The translations under genes and the position numbers were made by a program. This document shows, piece after piece, positions 45,397-55,131 of a stretch of 64,000 nt of DNA; the first letter of the stretch is position 1; each line of letters begins with the position of its first letter. The notes below the pieces were generated by a model. The model did no database searches. It worked only from the letters and a program-made list of their open reading frames with translations, and had not been told where the DNA came from. The stretch comes from Flavobacterium oreochromis (GTDB lineage: Bacteria; Bacteroidota; Bacteroidia; Flavobacteriales; Flavobacteriaceae): NCBI RefSeq assembly GCF_019565455.1, contig NZ_CP067377.1:868001-932000 (forward strand), given 5' to 3'.

Positions 45397-46218
45397 ATGG
45401 TCGTACATCATCAAATCATCGTAGCACATCTTTTGGAGTACAAAAATTATTTACAACTCAAAGGATATAAAACACAAACCGTAAAACACTCAATAGCTTA
45501 TGTAAAAGAATATTTAGAGTATCAAAATAAAGAACCCTGCACACTTAGCCAGTACTTTAAATACCTCGAAAACCGCCCCAATAAAAACCATCCTAAATTA
45601 AAACTCGGTAAATCCACTTTAAACGGCGTAATACTAGCTTTAGAAAAATACTTTAATTACTTAGAATTTGTCAAAAAACAGCCTATCATACCTTGCAAAG
45701 TACCCTATTATAAGTTTACAAGAAAACAAATAGAGTATCTAACAGTAAAGGAAGTACAAAAATTATTTGATTGCGTTATAGACTTACCACACAAAGCAGT
45801 ACTTACTTGCTTGTATCATTTAGGACTTAGAGCCTCAGAGGTGATAAACCTTAAAACAAAAGACATCGATTTAAAAAAGAACCTGGTATTTATTGCAGGA
45901 TCAAAAACAGGACATCAGCGGTATGTACCCATTAATAAAACCGCTAAACAAATACTTAGAAATTACTTAAAGCTTCACATCGAATATTATCTATTTAAAG
46001 GAGTTTACAAAGAGCAATCAAACACTCATTATCTTCAAAAAATAGTAAAAAAATACGCTAAAGAAGCAGGTATTACAAAAAGAGTTTACCCGCATTTACT
46101 ACGTCATTCCATCGCAACACATCTACTACAGCAGGGAATGCAACTCGAAAAAATCGCCCAATTTTTAGGGCATAACAGTTTAGACAGTACCCACAGGTAC
46201 ACTCATTTTAATCAATAA
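45397..46218 (+). CDS. Tyrosine recombinase 1 of cassette B1 (canonical)
   Basis: The 273-residue protein has all catalytic residues: Arg in CLYHLGLRASEVINLK, Lys in GSKTGHQRYVPI, HxxR in PHLLRHSIATHLL, His in FLGHNSLDSTH and Tyr in RYTHFNQ. The N-terminal core-binding domain is SIAYVKEYLEYQNKE and following. It is diverged from the A recombinase, which fits the different att core used by B (ctttactataat rather than caagaccc). Confidence 0.9.
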   Translation: MVVHHQIIVAHLLEYKNYLQLKGYKTQTVKHSIAYVKEYLEYQNKEPCTLSQYFKYLENRPNKNHPKLKLGKSTLNGVILALEKYFNYLEFVKKQPIIPCKVPYYKFTRKQIEYLTVKEVQKLFDCVIDLPHKAVLTCLYHLGLRASEVINLKTKDIDLKKNLVFIAGSKTGHQRYVPINKTAKQILRNYLKLHIEYYLFKGVYKEQSNTHYLQKIVKKYAKEAGITKRVYPHLLRHSIATHLLQQGMQLEKIAQFLGHNSLDSTHRYTHFNQ

Positions 46219-46228
46219 ACAAAAAACT

Positions 46229-46465
46229 ATGAAAACTATTTTTGACCTAGAATTTTACATTCTACAAATCCATATTGGCTCTGATTACTACGAATTAAAA
46301 TTTTTAGAATTAGAATTAAAAATAACCTTATTAGAACTTAAACAAAAGGGAATTGATTTAAAAACCATTGAAGAGCAAATAACCCTTTTAGAATATGAAC
46401 TTAAAATTTTACAATATGAAAACTATCAATTATTACAAAAATTCTGCTCAAATACAATCCTATAA
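46229..46465 (+). CDS. Small coiled protein between recombinases (B1)
   Basis: The 78-residue protein is rich in Leu, Glu and Lys (LKFLELELKITLLELKQKGI, then TIEEQITLLEYELKILQYEN), consistent with a coiled coil. It starts 10 bp after recombinase 1 and overlaps the start of recombinase 2, so translation is probably coupled. It is specific to B units. Confidence 0.6.
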   Translation: MKTIFDLEFYILQIHIGSDYYELKFLELELKITLLELKQKGIDLKTIEEQITLLEYELKILQYENYQLLQKFCSNTIL

Positions 46466-47354
46466 CTCAAAAACATTTATAGATTATTTACAGCAACAAT
46501 ACAGGTATAAAGAAGGCACTTTACAAATGAAACTAAAGGAATTAAACTCTTGGCAAAAACTCTGCAACGCCAGTCAAAAATTAGAAAAACTAACCACTTC
46601 AGAAATATTAAAAATGATAGAAGTAAAAAAAACAAAATATCATATACAAGTCATTAACCGTCATTTACAAACCCTAGAACAATACTATTATTATCTTATC
46701 GAACAAAAAAAAAGGAAAGACCACCCTATAAAAAACTTTAGAATAAAAGTAGAAAAACGCCCCTTATTACAAACATTTATTTCTGTTGAAGAACTAGATA
46801 CTATTTATTATAATTACCCCGATAAGGGACATATGAGAGGACAGTTTGACCTTTATACAAAACGCAACAAAGTTATTTTAGGATTAGTTATTTATCAGGC
46901 ATTAGATGCGGGAAGTATAGGAAATTTAAAAGTAAGCGACATCGATTTACAAAAAGCTATTATAAAAGTGCCATCAAAAACACAAGATTTATTTTACCCT
47001 CGAAATTTACCCTTAGAAGCCGTGCAAATAGTAGCCTTACAAGAATATATAGAAAACATCCGCCCTGCTATTGTAACCCTCTTGCAATTACAAAGCGATT
47101 ATCTTTTTCCCTATGCCCTGCAAGAACGTTTTAAAATGGTGTTATTGAGTATAAAAAGGAAAATAAAAACCTATTACAAATTAGAAGATTTTAAAATAAT
47201 AAGGCAAAGTAGGATTGCACACTGGCTCAAAATATATGATATAAGAACAGTACAATACAAAACAGGACATCGAAAATTACAAAGCTTTGATAAATACAAA
47301 AAAACTCAAATAGAATCCCTGCAAGATGCCATAGAAAAATACCACGTGTTTTAA
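46395..47354 (+). CDS. Tyrosine recombinase-like protein 2 of cassette B1 (catalytic Arg I missing)
   Basis: Up to 319 residues. The start may instead be at 46416 (MKTINYYKNSAQIQ), which shortens the overlap with the preceding gene. The integrase fold is visible, but box I reads YQALDAGSIGNLKVSDID without Arg, and box II reads FKIIRQSRIAHWLK with Arg only. GHR and a candidate Tyr (FDKYKKTQ) are present. The same losses occur in the A homologue, so a non-catalytic or partner role is conserved. Confidence 0.78.
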   Translation: MNLKFYNMKTINYYKNSAQIQSYNSKTFIDYLQQQYRYKEGTLQMKLKELNSWQKLCNASQKLEKLTTSEILKMIEVKKTKYHIQVINRHLQTLEQYYYYLIEQKKRKDHPIKNFRIKVEKRPLLQTFISVEELDTIYYNYPDKGHMRGQFDLYTKRNKVILGLVIYQALDAGSIGNLKVSDIDLQKAIIKVPSKTQDLFYPRNLPLEAVQIVALQEYIENIRPAIVTLLQLQSDYLFPYALQERFKMVLLSIKRKIKTYYKLEDFKIIRQSRIAHWLKIYDIRTVQYKTGHRKLQSFDKYKKTQIESLQDAIEKYHVF

Positions 47355-47444
47355 GGTTAGAGTATCTTTAAATAATGTTAAAATCACTTTAGGCTATCTA
47401 AAAAATCAATTACATTTAGAGTGTTAAATTTTACAAATTAATAT

Positions 47445-48170
47445 ATGAGTACAACAGTAACCAGAAATTATGGTGGTAAAGATGTCGATATGCTTATCGC
47501 TTGTTCGACTTTAATTGAAAATGCAATCTTATACAAACGTCATTTGCAAGAAAAAAGAAAAACTTGGACAGATGAATTTTTCTCCAATCTACAAGACAAA
47601 ATAAGTAAAGCTTTAGAGGAACATTTAGGGATCGACTCTGCAAAAGATTTAAGAAATGCTACCTCGTTTTTAGAAACAATACAAGTAATGGCAGAAAACG
47701 ATTTAGCGGAAGTTAAAATACAAATCATTGAAGATTTTAAAAAAGACAGTGTTAGAAAATTAGAAATCTTAAATCAATTAGGCTTTTCTTCTTATAAAAA
47801 AGGCTCTCAAGAAGGATTAGTACAAATCTTATATCAGTTCAAAACAAACCTTACAGATGCTTTACGTGATGAATTATCAGCAAAAGGAATCGATGTAATA
47901 GTATTATACAATATAACCACTTATGCCGATAAACTAAAAGAAGCAAACGTTACACAAGAAACCTTTAAAGGAACTCGAAAAGTAATGACTCTTGAAGCAG
48001 TAACTCTTTTTAATGAAATCTACGATGATGTAATAAGCGTTGCTAAAATCTCAGCAAAATTATTTAAAGAAGAGCCTGTAAAAGCACAATTATTCAGTTA
48101 TAGAAAAATACAAGCCACATTAAAAAACAAAAAGTTATCAGCGACACAGCCTGAACCAGCACAACAATAA
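47445..48170 (+). CDS. Conserved cassette protein of unknown function (B1)
   Basis: The 241-residue homologue of the A protein at 39390 shares GKDVDMLxACSTxIENAI, HLGIDSAKxLR and NVTQETFKGTRK. It is helical and has no recognised domain. It ends 17 bp before a 21-bp repeat array of different sequence from that in A, so if it binds the repeats its specificity has changed with them. Confidence 0.7.
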   Translation: MSTTVTRNYGGKDVDMLIACSTLIENAILYKRHLQEKRKTWTDEFFSNLQDKISKALEEHLGIDSAKDLRNATSFLETIQVMAENDLAEVKIQIIEDFKKDSVRKLEILNQLGFSSYKKGSQEGLVQILYQFKTNLTDALRDELSAKGIDVIVLYNITTYADKLKEANVTQETFKGTRKVMTLEAVTLFNEIYDDVISVAKISAKLFKEEPVKAQLFSYRKIQATLKNKKLSATQPEPAQQ

Positions 48171-48187
48171 CACAGTTTTTACTAGAT

Positions 48188-48523
48188 GTTATAAACTTTG
48201 TTTTAAGTGTTATAAATATATTTTAAAGTATTATAAATTTTGTTTTAAGCGTTATAAATATATTTTCAGGTGTTATAAACTTTGTTTTGAATCTTATAAA
48301 TACATTTTTAGATATTATAAACTTTGTTTTGAATGTTATAAATACATTTTTAGATATTAGAAACTTTGTTTTATATGTTATAAATATATTTTAAGGTGTT
48401 ATAAGTTCTGTTTTAAATGTTATAAATATATTTTAAGGTATTATAAGTTCTGTTTTAAATGTTATAAATATATTTTAAGGTGTTATAAATATGTTTTCAG
48501 GTGTTATAAATATGTTTTCAGGT
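48188..48523 (+). repeat. Array of 16 imperfect 21-bp repeats (B1)
   Basis: Units start gttataaa and recur every 21 bp exactly, with alternating types (gttataaactttgtttt and gttataaatatatttt). A partial 17th unit forms the left arm of the hairpin that follows. Period and place match the A array, while the sequence does not. Confidence 0.88.
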
Positions 48524-48524
48524 G

Positions 48525-48562
48525 TTATAAATAAAGGCGGTTACTACCGCCTTTATTTATAA
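48525..48562 (+). terminator. Perfect 17-bp hairpin at the end of the B1 repeat array
   Basis: ttataaataaaggcggt pairs perfectly with accgcctttatttataa around tact. It may terminate the recombination operon; its left arm is a repeat unit. Confidence 0.7.
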
Positions 48563-48586
48563 TCTAAATTAAACCCAAAATTAATT

Positions 48587-49230
48587 AAAAGCGGTTTGCT
48601 TCGCAGTCGTTTTTGCGCCCACCCGTCCAACGCTCCCCAACCCTCCGCCGGTTTTTCCCCACCCTCATAGCCGTTGTTTTCCCCCGCAACAAGCCAGTAA
48701 AAAAAGGCTTTTTGTGTCATCCTGAGCTTGCGAAAGGACCTACCCTCGCACACAAAAAAGCCTTTTTTTACTCGCTTGTTTTTCCCCAAACCAAAAAAAC
48801 AACCGCTTCCCAACGCCACAACCGCCCCAAAGCTATATTTACATAATTGGCAGTTATAGTTCAATCCCTGCGGGTTCGCTTCGCCTTGAAAGCTATAACT
48901 GGCATTTATGTAAAATAGCCCCTCTCCAACGCGCCCACCCTCTGCCGACGCTTCTGCCACCGCACTAGGAAAGTAGTTATATTTTTAAAATTCTTTGTTT
49001 AAAAAACTTCACAAAAAGCCTGTGTACAGTGGTTCACAGTCTTATTTGCTCGTTTTTTTGCACAAAAATTTTAAAAAATTAGTTCCGCTTACTGCCGCCC
49101 TTCGGTTGCCTGCATATTTTTTTAAATCAAGTCGCACCACCCAACGCACCTCCTAAACTTGATTTAAAAAAATACGCACCAAATCACTAAAGAAACCAGC
49201 TCACTAAAGGCAAACACTCTAAGTCTGTTT
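48587..49230. other. Structured non-coding right arm of cassette B1
   Basis: Homologous in layout to 31587-32230: a long palindrome at 48646-48826 with inner hairpin 48689-48779, an inverted repeat at 48832-48919 (ttacataattggcagttata with its partner), and a hairpin at 49112-49177 with loop cgcaccacccaacgcacc. The last stem (atttttttaaatcaagt) is unlike that of A but equally self-complementary. A gtcatcctgagcttgcgaaa palindromic repeat (48716-48741) sits in the loop of the inner hairpin. No gene is supported. Confidence 0.7.
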
Positions 49231-49480
49231 TGTACTTGCTTTTTTTCACCAATAAAAAACCAATCAATTTTTTTTTCAGCTGAAATAAAATAACTATAGA
49301 GAGAATAAAGTACAGTTTTTAATATTACGTTTTTAGTTTTTAGTTCAAAAAACTTGTCCTATTTTAAAAATTAAGAATTACAGAATTTTGTAAAAGCCTT
49401 AAAAATAAGGCGTTAATTTCTAAGCAGCCGTTTTTGACGTTCAAAACCCTGCCGATATATTAATTTTTAAAAATAAAAAT

Positions 49481-49642
49481 ATGTTTATCGAAATTTTGAA
49501 TTCTCCATTGTCAAAAATTTTATTGTTTATTATAGTAATGACAATAATATTAGCTCCATTAAAAAATGAGAAAATTAATTCTATTGGAAATTTTTTTGTG
49601 AAAATTTTACCAAGAATTACTTTCTGGCAAAAACGTAAATAA
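49481..49642 (+). CDS. Small single-pass membrane protein, 53 aa (B1)
   Basis: The frame starts at ATG 49481 and encodes MFIEILNSPLSKILLFIIVM, then TIILAPLKNEKINSI and a basic end FWQKRK. It has one transmembrane segment with a short positively charged tail. It has its own terminator and is absent from A. It may be an orphan immunity or holin-like peptide, but nothing proves this. Confidence 0.5.
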   Translation: MFIEILNSPLSKILLFIIVMTIILAPLKNEKINSIGNFFVKILPRITFWQKRK

Positions 49643-49648
49643 TTAATT

Positions 49649-49686
49649 ACTAGGTTATCTGAAATTCAGATAACCTAGTTTTTTTC
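49649..49686 (+). terminator. Terminator after the 53-aa ORF (B1)
   Basis: actaggttatctgaa pairs with ttcagataacctagt, followed by a T run. It insulates the leader promoter downstream. Confidence 0.8.
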
Positions 49687-49740
49687 AATTGAATTATCAT
49701 TTTTTCAGCTGAAATAAAAAAATAGGTTATTTTTGAAACT

Positions 49741-50406
49741 ATGAAACTGCTAAAACTATTATTAACGCTTTTATTATTAACTTCTTGGAGCAACTACGCG
49801 CGAAGCGTAGAAAAAAGTATTGTTATACGTGAAAGGCAAGTAGGAACAATTCAAAAGCTTAGTAGGCAAATCACTAAAAGTGAAGTAGATGCAACTCTTT
49901 ACTATAATAGGTTTAGGTATTATGATGCGAGTACGGGACTGTATTTAAGTCAAGACCCGATTGGACTTAAAGGCAATAACCCAACGCTTTATGCGTATGT
50001 AGCTGATTCTAATAGTTGGGTTGACCCTTTAGGTTTAAGTAATATGCCTGCTAATGGTTGGAATTATAACAATATGCCAAAAATTGAAGGCTATCAAAAT
50101 CATCACGTCATACCTCGTTCAATGGCTGACCACCCTGCAATAAAAGCAGCAGGTTTTGATGTCGATAAACCTAGTAATCTAATCTATTTACCTAAAGAAC
50201 AAGGCACACACCCGACTAGAAGCCAACACAATGGTTGGAACAGCGTACATAAAGCGTATAATGCTGATATAAACCAAAAATTAAAAGATATTCACGATAT
50301 AGGTCAAGCAGAAGGCTGGAGTAAAAAACAATATTCCGACGCCATAGAAGATTTAAGAAATCAAACAAGAAAAGGTCTTAGGGAAGGTCGAATAAAATGC
50401 CATTAA
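49741..50406 (+). CDS. Leader-supplied, displaced AHH nuclease tip B (at B1/B2 junction)
   Basis: The 221-residue fusion has the B-type leader (MKLLKLLLTLLLLTSWSNYA, a clear signal peptide with cleavage near YARS, then about 30 residues) joined at ctttactataat to LYYNRFRYYDASTGLYLSQD and tip B. More of the Rhs core is kept than with the A leader because the B att core lies further upstream. The tip is identical to that at 41283-41739 and is followed by its immunity gene. A TATTTTTG -7 element lies at 49728-49735. Confidence 0.72.
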   Translation: MKLLKLLLTLLLLTSWSNYARSVEKSIVIRERQVGTIQKLSRQITKSEVDATLYYNRFRYYDASTGLYLSQDPIGLKGNNPTLYAYVADSNSWVDPLGLSNMPANGWNYNNMPKIEGYQNHHVIPRSMADHPAIKAAGFDVDKPSNLIYLPKEQGTHPTRSQHNGWNSVHKAYNADINQKLKDIHDIGQAEGWSKKQYSDAIEDLRNQTRKGLREGRIKCH

Positions 50407-50416
50407 AAATAAATTT

Positions 50417-50980
50417 ATGTATTACGAACTATCAGAATTTTACAAAAGAGATGTATATTTTCTTTATGATGAAAAAAATCTCATTGAACCTAGAGAATTT
50501 GAAAAAGGAATTAAAATAGATTCTAAAGAAGAAATAATATTCAATATTGATAAAATAGACAATTATCTCTCTTCTTACGACATTTTACCAACTTATAATG
50601 CTCCTTTAGTTAGTTCAAGATTTGTTGATTTATTCAAAGATTTAGTAGATATACAAACACAGTTTATAAATGTTAAAATTATAGACAAAAATAACAACTC
50701 TAATAATGATTATTTTATTCTAAATGTTATACAAGTAACTCCTTGTATGGATATGGAAAAATCTGTAGTTGAAATTAAAAAATATGGTTCTGCAAATGTT
50801 ATGACAATTAAGAAATTACATTTAGTACCTAATTCTTTAAAAGATTTTCTTATAGTAAGAATGGAAGAAAAAAAATCTTATATAATAGTTACAGAAGAGT
50901 TTAAAAAACGTTGTGAAAATGCAGGTTTAAAAGGAATTGATTTTGTGCCAGAGGGTCACACCATCTATACAGATATTTAA
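50417..50980 (+). CDS. Imm11/DUF1629-like immunity protein of tip B (copy 2)
   Basis: Identical to the 187-residue protein at 41750, again 10 bp after the AHH tip. The gccgtct/acggc terminator follows at about 50983-51017. Confidence 0.65.
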   Translation: MYYELSEFYKRDVYFLYDEKNLIEPREFEKGIKIDSKEEIIFNIDKIDNYLSSYDILPTYNAPLVSSRFVDLFKDLVDIQTQFINVKIIDKNNNSNNDYFILNVIQVTPCMDMEKSVVEIKKYGSANVMTIKKLHLVPNSLKDFLIVRMEEKKSYIIVTEEFKKRCENAGLKGIDFVPEGHTIYTDI

Positions 50981-51011
50981 AAAATAAAGCCGTCTTAGAC
51001 GGCTTTATTTT

Positions 51012-51371
51012 TTATAGATTAAGCGCATTGGATAAAGTTTGTTTTAACTTTTGTTTTGTTGATAACCCATCAATAATAGAATACAATCCTTTTTTTTCAT
51101 CTTCTTCAAGGTTTTCAATAATTGAAACTTTTTCAATTAAAGATTTATCTATTGAATTAATATCTTTAAAATCTTCATTTGTACTAAACAACTCTGACAT
51201 AGTACAATTCATTGCTTTTGCAATTTTCTCCAGTGTTGAATAAGATGGGTCAGTCTTATCATTTTCAATTCGGCTAAACTGTGCTTTTTCGATATTTGCA
51301 GACATAACCACCTCTTTTTGTGATAAACCTTTTAATAATCGCATTTTCTTTATTTGTTCTCCTAAGCTCAT
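51012..51371 (-). CDS. XRE-family repressor of cassette B2
   Basis: Identical to the gene at 42345-42704; the start MSLGEQIKKMRLLKG was chosen for the same reason. Confidence 0.8.
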   Translation of the reverse strand: MSLGEQIKKMRLLKGLSQKEVVMSANIEKAQFSRIENDKTDPSYSTLEKIAKAMNCTMSELFSTNEDFKDINSIDKSLIEKVSIIENLEEDEKKGLYSIIDGLSTKQKLKQTLSNALNL

Positions 51372-51514
51372 AAATAATACAGTTAACAACAACAAAATTA
51401 TTAAATTAAACAATATCTTAAAATACATTTTAAAAATAGTTGTTTTATTGTATAACTTTTGTATTTTTGCTTAGTTGTAATAAAAGACAAAAAATAATAT
51501 TAACATCTTTAAAA

Positions 51515-53968
51515 ATGCAAATCAACGACATAAAATCCCGCTTAAGTTTAAGCCAAGTATTAAGCTATTATAATTTACAGCCCAATAAAAATAAAATGCT
51601 GTGTTGTCCTTTCCACGATGATAAAACAGCCTCTTTACAAGTCAATTTGCAAAAAGATTTATACAACTGCCACGCTTGCGGAGCAAAAGGCGACCAAATA
51701 CAATTTGTACAAGATTTTGAAAAGCTATCAAAACACGATGCCTTAAAAAAATGTACACAGTTAGCACAAGTAGCAGAACCACAAATTATACATCAAAGTG
51801 AAGTTATTAAAACAATGAGTCAAGAAAAGCAAACGGAGTTCTTAGAAAAGTTATTTGAAACCTTTGTAAAATCAATCTATCTCAGCGGTTCGGCTAGAGA
51901 TTATTTACATAGCCGTAATTTATCCAGTGTTTTAGAAACTAGGGGATTAGTAGGCTTTAACTCGGGACAGTTCCACCACGCAGGACGGTTTGAAAATGAA
52001 GTTAACCCTGTTCTAGCAAAACAAGAAATGATACAAAATGCTTTAGAAGTAGGAATGTTAAGCCCTTTAAATAGAGTAAACAATCAAACAGGCGAAGCAG
52101 TTACTTATCAAGTTTTCGGTAATAAATGTTTAGCCTTTCCACTGCGTAATGCAAAAAACGAAATCGTATCTTTTTATTTTCGTTCCATTGTCATTGCGAG
52201 CGATAGCGTGGCAACCTCTAAACACTTTTATTTAAAAGGTAGGCAAGGTTTATACCCTCATTATCCAAAACCCGAAACTAAAAAACTCATTTTAACCGAA
52301 GCCGTCATTGATGCTCTTTCATTAACACAAGTCTTAATACTTAATACAGAATACTCTATACTTTCTTGTTACGGTACAAACGGAATCACTCCCGAACATT
52401 TACAAGCAATAAAGAATTTAAAACATTTAGAAGAAGTAATTTTTTTCTTTGATGGAGACAAAGCAGGTAGCACAGCGACAGCAAAATACGCTCAAGAACT
52501 CATATCTCAAAACCCACAACTCAAAATAACAAAAGTTGAAACCCCTGAAGGCGAAGACATCAACAGCCTTTTAGTAGCCTATGAAAAAGAAATCTTTATC
52601 GAATTAATAGAAAACAGAAAACCCCTAACAAGCCAGGACCACATACAAGAAACACAAAAAACTTTTTCTTCATCTGAACCAACTTTACCCGAGCTTGAAA
52701 AGCGAACAGGCGAAGCAAACCTTAAACCTCAAACAAACAAAACAAATAACAAAAACGATGAAAAACTAATTATAAAAGCCTCTGAGGTATTATCGGTAGT
52801 TGAATTTTTAAAAGACAAAAACCTTATACACAATCTAAATTTTTTAATTGGTCAAGCAGGCATTGTAGGAGAAGAAACCGCACGGTTATTACTGTTTTTA
52901 ATTTTATTGAGTTATCTAAATAATAATCCCTTACACGGTATTGTACAAGGAACATCAGGAAGCGGTAAATCGCATATGATTAAAGTAATTGCTGATTTAA
53001 TGCCTCAAGAAGATGTTTTGCGATTTACTAGAATTACAGAAAGTAGTTTATACAACTGGGGCGAATTTGATTTGTTTAGAAAAATTATCATTATCGAAGA
53101 TTTAGACGGATTAAAAGAGGAAGCTTTATATTCATTAAGGGAATTAATCTCTAATCAATATTTAAGTAGTTCGGTAAGTTTAAAAGATAAAAAAGGAAAT
53201 AATAAATCTACTAAAAAGGAAGTAAAAGGACAGTTTGCCAGTTTATCAGCCACCACAAAAGGCGAAGTGTACGAGGATAATATGAACCGCAGTTTTATTA
53301 TAGCAGTCGATGAAAGTTTAGAACAAACCCAGAGAATCATTAAGTATCAAAATCAGATTATAGCGGGCGAAATAGATATAAAAGAAAAACAAAAAGCCGT
53401 AAATATGGTACAAGATGTAGTAAGACATTTAAAACATTATGAAGTGCAAAACCCCTTTGCCAGTAAAATAGATTTACCAAAAGGAGTCCGCAACCTTAGA
53501 AGGCTCAACGATATGTTCCAAAAAATTATAAAACAAATTACACTATTACATCAGTATCAACGAAAAGTAATAAACGGCTTTTTAGTAACAGAAATTCAAG
53601 ACATTATTTTAGCTATAGACATACTTTTTGAAAGTGTCATTTTAAAAATGGATGAGTTAGACGGCAGTAGCAGACAATTTTTTGAGAAACTAAAAAAGGC
53701 TTTTAAGGATAGAGAATTTAATCGTTTTGAAGCAATGGAAATAACAGGATTTAAAAAAACACAATTACAACATTATCTTAATGAACTGGTACGTTTAGAA
53801 TATTTAAGACAGTACGGACACTCAAATAAAGGCTTTAAATACAAAATATCATTCTTAGATAATAACAACTTAATGCGTCAACAAATCAAACAACACTTTA
53901 AAGAACAGGTCGAAAAACTACAAAAGAAAAACAACAACGGTAACTCACAACCACCAAACGAACACTAA
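51515..53968 (+). CDS. CHC2/TOPRIM primase-helicase of cassette B2, intact
   Basis: Identical 817-residue protein to that of B1, with the in-frame gtcattgcgagcg palindrome at 52190-52217. The promoter copy is at 51440-51469 (TTG-N19-TATTTTTG). Two intact primase-helicases in the array mean that replication functions can be supplied in trans to the broken A and C copies. Confidence 0.85.
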   Translation: MQINDIKSRLSLSQVLSYYNLQPNKNKMLCCPFHDDKTASLQVNLQKDLYNCHACGAKGDQIQFVQDFEKLSKHDALKKCTQLAQVAEPQIIHQSEVIKTMSQEKQTEFLEKLFETFVKSIYLSGSARDYLHSRNLSSVLETRGLVGFNSGQFHHAGRFENEVNPVLAKQEMIQNALEVGMLSPLNRVNNQTGEAVTYQVFGNKCLAFPLRNAKNEIVSFYFRSIVIASDSVATSKHFYLKGRQGLYPHYPKPETKKLILTEAVIDALSLTQVLILNTEYSILSCYGTNGITPEHLQAIKNLKHLEEVIFFFDGDKAGSTATAKYAQELISQNPQLKITKVETPEGEDINSLLVAYEKEIFIELIENRKPLTSQDHIQETQKTFSSSEPTLPELEKRTGEANLKPQTNKTNNKNDEKLIIKASEVLSVVEFLKDKNLIHNLNFLIGQAGIVGEETARLLLFLILLSYLNNNPLHGIVQGTSGSGKSHMIKVIADLMPQEDVLRFTRITESSLYNWGEFDLFRKIIIIEDLDGLKEEALYSLRELISNQYLSSSVSLKDKKGNNKSTKKEVKGQFASLSATTKGEVYEDNMNRSFIIAVDESLEQTQRIIKYQNQIIAGEIDIKEKQKAVNMVQDVVRHLKHYEVQNPFASKIDLPKGVRNLRRLNDMFQKIIKQITLLHQYQRKVINGFLVTEIQDIILAIDILFESVILKMDELDGSSRQFFEKLKKAFKDREFNRFEAMEITGFKKTQLQHYLNELVRLEYLRQYGHSNKGFKYKISFLDNNNLMRQQIKQHFKEQVEKLQKKNNNGNSQPPNEH

Positions 53969-54063
53969 ACGGTCACTAGAATTTTTAAACCCTTTTATTT
54001 TCAACACTTTACAATGCCTTTTACCCTAGCGTTCGTAAAACACAAAAAAAAACAGTTAGCAAT

Positions 54064-54884
54064 ATGGTCGTACATCATCAAATCATCGTAGCACATCTTT
54101 TGGAGTACAAAAATTATTTACAACTCAAAGGATATAAAACACAAACCGTAAAACACTCAATAGCTTATGTAAAAGAATATTTAGAGTATCAAAATAAAGA
54201 ACCCTGCACACTTAGCCAGTACTTTAAATACCTCGAAAACCGCCCCAATAAAAACCATCCTAAATTAAAACTCGGTAAATCCACTTTAAACGGCGTAATA
54301 CTAGCTTTAGAAAAATACTTTAATTACTTAGAATTTGTCAAAAAACAGCCTATCATACCTTGCAAAGTACCCTATTATAAGTTTACAAGAAAACAAATAG
54401 AGTATCTAACAGTAAAGGAAGTACAAAAATTATTTGATTGCGTTATAGACTTACCACACAAAGCAGTACTTACTTGCTTGTATCATTTAGGACTTAGAGC
54501 CTCAGAGGTGATAAACCTTAAAACAAAAGACATCGATTTAAAAAGAACCTGGTATTTATTGCAGGATCAAAAACAGGACATCAGCGGTATGTACCCATTA
54601 ATAAAACCGCTAAACAAATACTTAGAAATTACTTAAAGCTTCACATCGAATATTATCTATTTAAAGGAGTTTACAAAGAGCAATCAAACACTCATTATCT
54701 TCAAAAAATAGTAAAAAAATACGCTAAAGAAGCAGGTATTACAAAAAGAGTTTACCCGCATTTACTACGTCATTCCATCGCAACACATCTACTACAGCAG
54801 GGAATGCAACTCGAAAAAATCGCCCAATTTTTAGGGCATAACAGTTTAGACAGTACCCACAGGTACACTCATTTTAATCAATAA
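54064..54884 (+). pseudogene. Tyrosine recombinase 1 of cassette B2, frameshifted
   Basis: Same as 45397-46218 except for one A fewer in the run at about 54540-54544 (A5 against A6). This stops translation at codon 191, after Arg I but before the Lys, HxxR and Tyr boxes, which remain in the next frame up to 54884. If real, B2 depends on B1 for recombinase. Confidence 0.8.
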
Positions 54885-54894
54885 ACAAAAAACT

Positions 54895-55131
54895 ATGAAA
54901 ACTATTTTTGACCTAGAATTTTACATTCTACAAATCCATATTGGCTCTGATTACTACGAATTAAAATTTTTAGAATTAGAATTAAAAATAACCTTATTAG
55001 AACTTAAACAAAAGGGAATTGATTTAAAAACCATTGAAGAGCAAATAACCCTTTTAGAATATGAACTTAAAATTTTACAATATGAAAACTATCAATTATT
55101 ACAAAAATTCTGCTCAAATACAATCCTATAA
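54895..55131 (+). CDS. Small coiled protein between recombinases (B2)
   Basis: Identical to the 78-residue protein at 46229. Confidence 0.6.
   Translation: MKTIFDLEFYILQIHIGSDYYELKFLELELKITLLELKQKGIDLKTIEEQITLLEYELKILQYENYQLLQKFCSNTIL

Larger units (their letters stand above)
49271..49719 (+). repeat. 20-bp direct repeats flanking a B-specific insert (B1)
   Basis: ttttttcagctgaaataaaa occurs at 49271-49290 and 49700-49719. The A cassette has one related copy at this point (ttttttcagatgaagaaaa). The 429-bp step between copies contains a small ORF and a terminator, which looks like an inserted mini-module. Confidence 0.6.
41283..49908 (+). mobile_element. Rhs-tip cassette B1 (left 41 bp now at 23544-23584)
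   Basis: B1 runs from tcaagacccgattgg to ctttactataat. Its first 41 bp (aggtttaggtattatg...ttaag) are separated from it by cassettes A1 and A2 and remain attached to rhs. Together they make 8667 bp, the same as B2. This is direct evidence that A inserted into an existing B cassette. Confidence 0.8.

Noticed and set aside
48553..48960. 135-codon frame on the minus strand in the B right arm (copy at 57220-57627) and short frames at 31590-32000.
   Set aside because: It covers the palindromes and a REP-like repeat. Its composition follows base-pairing, and the corresponding A region does not preserve the frame.
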